NCBI GenBank assembly: GCA_009760855.2
Contig: WPIO01000034.1
Location: 1,877,001-1,941,000, forward strand
Origin: Cristatella mucedo
Lineage: Eukaryota > Bryozoa > Phylactolaemata > Cristatellidae
Direction of reading: 5' to 3'
Length of the DNA stretch: 64,000 nt
In this document: positions 60,178-64,000 of the stretch, in pieces
Numbering within the stretch: the stretch's first letter is position 1
Layout of the letters: every line of letters starts with the position of its first letter
The notes under the pieces: model-generated
Seen by the model: the letters and a program-made list of their open reading frames with translations, nothing else
Database searches by the model: none
Told to the model about the DNA's origin: nothing
Position numbers and translations under genes: made by a program

Positions 60178-60905
60178 GGCGGGCGTTGCAGCGGCAGCAG
60201 CAGAGGCAGCAGAGGCAGCAGCAGCAACAGAGGCGGCAGCAGCAGAGGCAGCAGCAGCAGAGGCAACAGCAGCAGAGGCAGCAGCAGCAGAGGCAGCAGG
60301 GGCAGCAGCAGAGGCAGCTGCAGAGGCAGCAGCAGCAGAAGCAGAAGCAGCAGCAGAGGCAGCAGAGGTAGCAGCAGCAGAGGCAGCAGCAGCAGAGGCA
60401 GCAGCAGCAGAGGCAGCAGCAGAGACAGCTGCAGAGGCAGCAGCAGCAGCAGAAGCAGAAGCAGCAGCAGAGGCAGCAGCAGAGGTAGTAGCAGAGGCAG
60501 CAGCAGCAGAAGCGGAAGCAGCAGCAGAGGCAGCAGCAGAGGCAGCAGCAGCAGCAGCAGAGGCAGCAGCAGCAGAGGCAGCAGCAGCAGAGGCAGCATC
60601 AGCAGCAGAAGCGGAAGCAGCAGCAGAGGCAGCAGCAGCAGCAGAGGCAGCAGCGGCAGGAGAGCAGCAGCAGCAGAGGCAGCAGAGGCAGAGGCAGCAG
60701 CAGCAGAGGCAGAGGCAGCAGAGGCAGAGGCAGCAGCAGCAGAGGCAGAGGCAGAAGAGGCAGCAGAGCAGCAGCTGCAGCAGGGGCAGCAGGGGCAGCA
60801 GCAGAGGCAGCAGCAGCAGCTGCAGAGGCAGCTGCAGAGGCAGCTGCAGAAGCAGCAGCAGCAGAGGCAGCTGCAGCAGGGGCAGCAGGCCCGGGTGCAG
60901 AAGCG
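60178..60905 (+). repeat. CAG/GAGGCAG compound minisatellite, about 0.7 kb
   Basis: Built of (GCA)n blocks separated by GAGGCA, in 9-, 12- and 15-bp units with occasional CTGCAG and GAAGCA variants. The higher-order pattern repeats with visible blocks (60,330-60,480 and 60,460-60,660). Because all units are multiples of three, every frame stays open: Q/R-rich, S/R/G-rich and A/E-rich on the plus strand, L/P-, A/S- and C-rich on the minus. The 354-codon minus frame (61,193-60,129) extends 5' beyond the repeat, but that part shows no domain. It is treated as repeat, not gene. Confidence 0.85.
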
Positions 60906-61339
60906 CCGAATGCGTAAATGACCGTCCCGCGCTGTGCATTCCCTGACATTTTTAAGCAGTGCACAACTGACGTAACTTCCTGATCGGCTGCTTTTGCAGA
61001 TTTGCCATGCCTCGGTGACGGACCGACAATGTAGGCATACCATATCAGCATCAGCTGCAGACGAGGTTTGACTGATGGGTAGTGGCACATCAAGCAGGGT
61101 TTTGGCTGAGGGATACATGTAAGAATTCGGCAATGACCAAAGCTCGGAAGAGCTTTGAGCAGAAAATGAGCTTATATCTGAACTTTGCAGCACCAGATTT
61201 CATTTGGCACTTATTTTGTGTTGTGCTTAAATTTTGCTTGCGCTTCAGTTACTTTTTTGAAATAAACTCCATAGCGAACCGCCAGCGAAACATGCATATT
61301 GTTACTGAAGACTATTGGCGTCTTCAGTTCAGTTTTCTG

Positions 61340-61396
61340 ATTAGAGACAGATTCAATTATCTCAAAGTGTTATACAAATGTATTATTACTATTATT
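61340..61396 (+). mobile_element. L2-like or SINE tail
   Basis: 'gagacagattcaattatctcaaagtgttatacaaatg' then (ATT)n. Confidence 0.5.
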
Positions 61397-62117
61397 TTAA
61401 ACACTATGGAGCATCCTAAGACTCGCCTGAGGCTTGACCTTGACCGCGCTTGACCTTGCTCCGGACGAATGAGAACAGGCAAAGCAAATGATGGCATGTT
61501 CCATCCTAAAAGGGTCAGCATCTTCAAAGCATTCGTAGGCTTTTTCTTTGAGAAATCACGGCAGTGTTTATTGTAGAGTATTAGAGAGCAAAAAACCGAT
61601 AAATGCACTCCTAACAAAGTTGATGAAAGATTGGGCCACAGTTACCAAGATTCCATTTATTTCTAATCTTGGCATGTACCAGTATGCACCAAGTCTCCAT
61701 ACCTTTGAGGCTGGGCAGTATATTACCGAATCTCTTAATTTTATCTCATTCAAAGGCAGAATTTATCATCAGAAAGCGTAGTTTGCGCAATTGCGCGAGC
61801 AAAGATTTTAATAGCTTTACGGAAACCTAGCCACGTGCACACGGTCTTTGTGCTAAGAACATGTAGCGCTGTGACGATAGGCGGAGACGTCATCGAATAC
61901 ACACGCAGCCGTTCATACCGAGAGCATGTTTTCCTATGATGACGTGCGAGGACATTGTGATCAGATTACCGACAACTGCTTTGCTCTGACAAGCATTTCA
62001 CACTCTAGCATATTCGTGGGCAGCTGAAAATTCTAGAATATTAAAAATAATTATAATTCACTTGATAAAGCACCCTCAGAGAACTTAATCTCTCTCTAGG
62101 CGCTTTACATTTGGTGT

Positions 62118-62792
62118 AAATAATAATAATAATAATAATAATATTGCACTTGATACAGCGCCCTCAGAGAACTTAATCTCTTTCTAGGCGCTTTACATTT
62201 GCTGCAAAGTGATACGCAATAGAATAGTAAGTAAAATCATGCTTGAAAAACAAACAAAATGAATAACATGGTTAGGGGTTACATGCACTGGGTCAGCATG
62301 CAAATGTGGTTAGTGGCAGCATGAACAGTGTCAGCACGCATAAGCACATCGAGGACGAATCACAAGGACCCACTAAATGCTGTCCTAAATAGGTATGTTT
62401 TAAGTTTCTTTTAAATGTGGTCAGGTCAGGGGATGTTCGGATGCAGGTCGGGAGAAAGATCCAGGCTGTGGGAGCATACGAGCTAAATGCACGGTCTCCA
62501 AAGGATTTAAGGTTTGTACGAGGTATTTCTAGACTGTTGGATTCCGAAAAGCGAGTGGTACGATGCTTTGCCTGATGGGGTAGTATATCTGAAAGATAGG
62601 CTGGAGCCATAGAATGAAGAGACCTAAAAGTGAGCGACAAAACCTTGAAGTCAATCCGTTGCTTGACTGGTAACCAGTGCAGGTCGGCGAGAAGTGGAGT
62701 GATGTGGCAACTGCGGCGCTCACGACAGACAAGCCGAGCTGCAGAGTTTTGCACCAGCTGCAATCGCCTGATCGCACATGCTGGTAGGCCAT
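62118..62792 (-). mobile_element. L2 nested inside the 62,047-64,000 L2
   Basis: A second, 5'-truncated copy with its own (TAA)n (62,118-62,141), 3' hairpin and RT C-terminus. It ends at 'ggtaggccataa' where the host copy resumes. 'taa' at both edges may be the target duplication. The coding part is frameshifted near 62,400. Confidence 0.9.
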
Positions 62793-62946
62793 AAGTGAAA
62801 TGCAATTGAATGGTAAGTAACATCATGCTTGAAAAAACAAACGAAATGAATAATATGGTTAGGGGTGACATGCACAGGGTCAGCATGCAAATGTGGTTAG
62901 TGGCAGCATGCACAGTGTCAGCACGCATAAGCACATCAAGGACGAA

Positions 62947-64000
62947 TCACAGGGACCCACTAAATGCTGTCCTAAAGAGGTGTGTTTTTAGGTTCCTTTT
63001 AAATGTGGTCAGGTCAGGGGATGTTCTGACGCAGGTCGGGAGGGAGTTCCAGGCTTTGGGAGCATGTGAACTAAATGCACGGTCTCCAAAGGATTTAAGG
63101 TTTGTATGAGGTATTTCTAGACTGTTGGATTCCGAAAAGTGGGTGGTACGATGCTTAGCCTGATGGGGTAGTATATCTGACAGATAGGCTGGAGCCATAG
63201 AATGAAGGGACCTAAAAGTGAGGGACAAAACCTTGAAGTCAATCCCCTGCTTGACTGGTAGCCAGTGCAGGTCGGCGAGAAGCGGAGTAATGTGGCAACT
63301 GCGATGCTCACGACAGACAAGTCTAGCTGCCGACTTTTGCACCAGCTGCAATCGAGTGATCGCACATGCTGGTAGGCCAGTAAGCAGTGAGTTGCAGAAG
63401 TCGAGACGGGATGTCACGAATGCATGAACCAACTTGGACGTGGTATCTTTATCTAAACAAGCCCGAATTTTAGCAATGTTATGAAGCTAAAAATAGGCGG
63501 ATTTGACTGTGGAGCTAATATGGTCGTCTAACGAGAGGTCGCTTTGGAATATGACACCTAGATTTCGAGCTGATTCAACTGGAGATATGCTGGCAGAGCC
63601 AATTTTGAGAGTTAGCCTTTCCAATTTCTGAATCACACTGGGTTTGCCCATAACTAGTAAGTTAGTTTTATCATCGTTTAGTTTTAGAAAATTTTCTGCC
63701 ATCCATGTGCGGATGTCGTCAATGCATGCAGCAAGTGAGTTTAGAGAATTTGAGGTGCTCGAAGGCTGGGAGGAATCAAAGCAAAGGTACAACTGAGTGT
63801 CACCTGCATAGAAGTGAAAGCCTAGATTGTGCTTGGCAATCACATCAGCAAGAGGCAGAGTATAAACGGTGAAAAGGACCAGACCTAGCACAGAGCCCAG
63901 AGGTACTCCATATTTCAGAGGTACTGCAGATGATCTTTGTCCATTCACGTCAATACTCTGGAGTCTCCCACTGAGATAGGACCTGAACCACTGCAGAGCA
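62947..64000 (-). pseudogene. L2 reverse transcriptase, inactive, continues off the window
   Basis: The frame enters at 64,000 (LQWFRSYLSG) and shows palm motifs: GVPLGSVLGLVLFTVYTLPL, NLGFHFYAGD (catalytic YADD changed to YAGD, 63,799-63,810), WMAENFLKLNDDKTNLLVMG, and NLGVIFQSDLSLDDH. A TAG (63,487-63,489) splits it from the C-terminal part (HAFVTSRLDFCNSLL to THLFRTAFSGSL). In L2-clade elements this protein reverse-transcribes the element RNA at the target site. Loss of a catalytic aspartate plus the stop makes this copy dead. Confidence 0.9.

Larger units (their letters stand above)
62047..64000 (-). mobile_element. L2 LINE, longest copy, split by a nested L2
   Basis: Its 3' tail is 62,047-62,117 ('cacttgataaagcaccctcagag' to 'tacatttggtgtaaa'). 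The sequence resumes at 62,793 with 'gtgaaatgcaattgaatgg', which follows directly in uninterrupted copies (8135). From 62,947 it carries the reverse transcriptase, running off the window edge. The 5' end is therefore not seen. Confidence 0.95.

Noticed and set aside
60129-61193. 354-codon minus-strand frame
   Set aside because: Most of it is the translated CAG-type minisatellite, open because all units are multiples of three. The non-repeat N-terminal part shows no domain.

Overview
This is a repeat-rich window of an AT-rich nuclear genome, probably from a ciliated invertebrate animal. The species cannot be named from the sequence. It carries many L2-clade LINE fragments with (TAA)n tails, tRNA-derived SINEs, a hAT element of the GTF2IRD2-like group, a pogo/Tigger tail, microsatellites, and genes split into short exons with GT-AG introns. 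No bacterial-type operon, tRNA, rRNA or CRISPR array was seen. All exon calls are reading-by-eye predictions without transcript support.

Positions 1-20,900 are almost entirely mobile DNA. A pogo tail (1-395) abuts a 3.8-kb near-perfect inverted repeat (399-4164) with 1.5-kb arms. Two diverged copies of a 6-8 kb unit follow in tandem (U1 6165-12,420; U2 13,222-20,870), plus scrambled pieces (4165-6160). Each unit ends in a ~1.5-kb block ('A') holding a small basic ORF followed by AATAAA. The inverted repeat and the U/A units share a collinear set of short motifs, including a 32-nt hairpin, so they look like branches of one element family. U1 was later hit by an L2 and U2 by a hAT, and the other unit shows the empty site in each case.

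Positions 20,900-26,300 are mostly intergenic, with degenerate L2 pieces, a 22-bp minisatellite, a perfect CRE-type palindrome and a 10-bp minisatellite.

Positions 26,379-36,000 hold the clearest host gene. It is a plus-strand gene whose exons join in phase and encode a CEP164-like N-terminal motif plus WW domain (31,582-31,912). Two further exon candidates lie at 35.1-36.0 kb. Positions 36-48 kb are intergenic or intronic with L2 and SINE insertions.

At 48.7-51.8 kb there is a head-to-head arrangement. A predicted seven-exon minus-strand gene (51,411 to 48,703) ends inside an antisense SINE. A plus-strand exon (51,526-51,762) repeats the CEP164-like pre-WW motif with the same splice phase but lacks the WW domain.

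Positions 54.3-56.6 kb are an old tandem satellite of about 170-bp monomers. Positions 60.2-60.9 kb are a CAG-type minisatellite. The window ends in an L2 element (62,047 to the edge) carrying a second, nested L2 and an inactivated reverse transcriptase.
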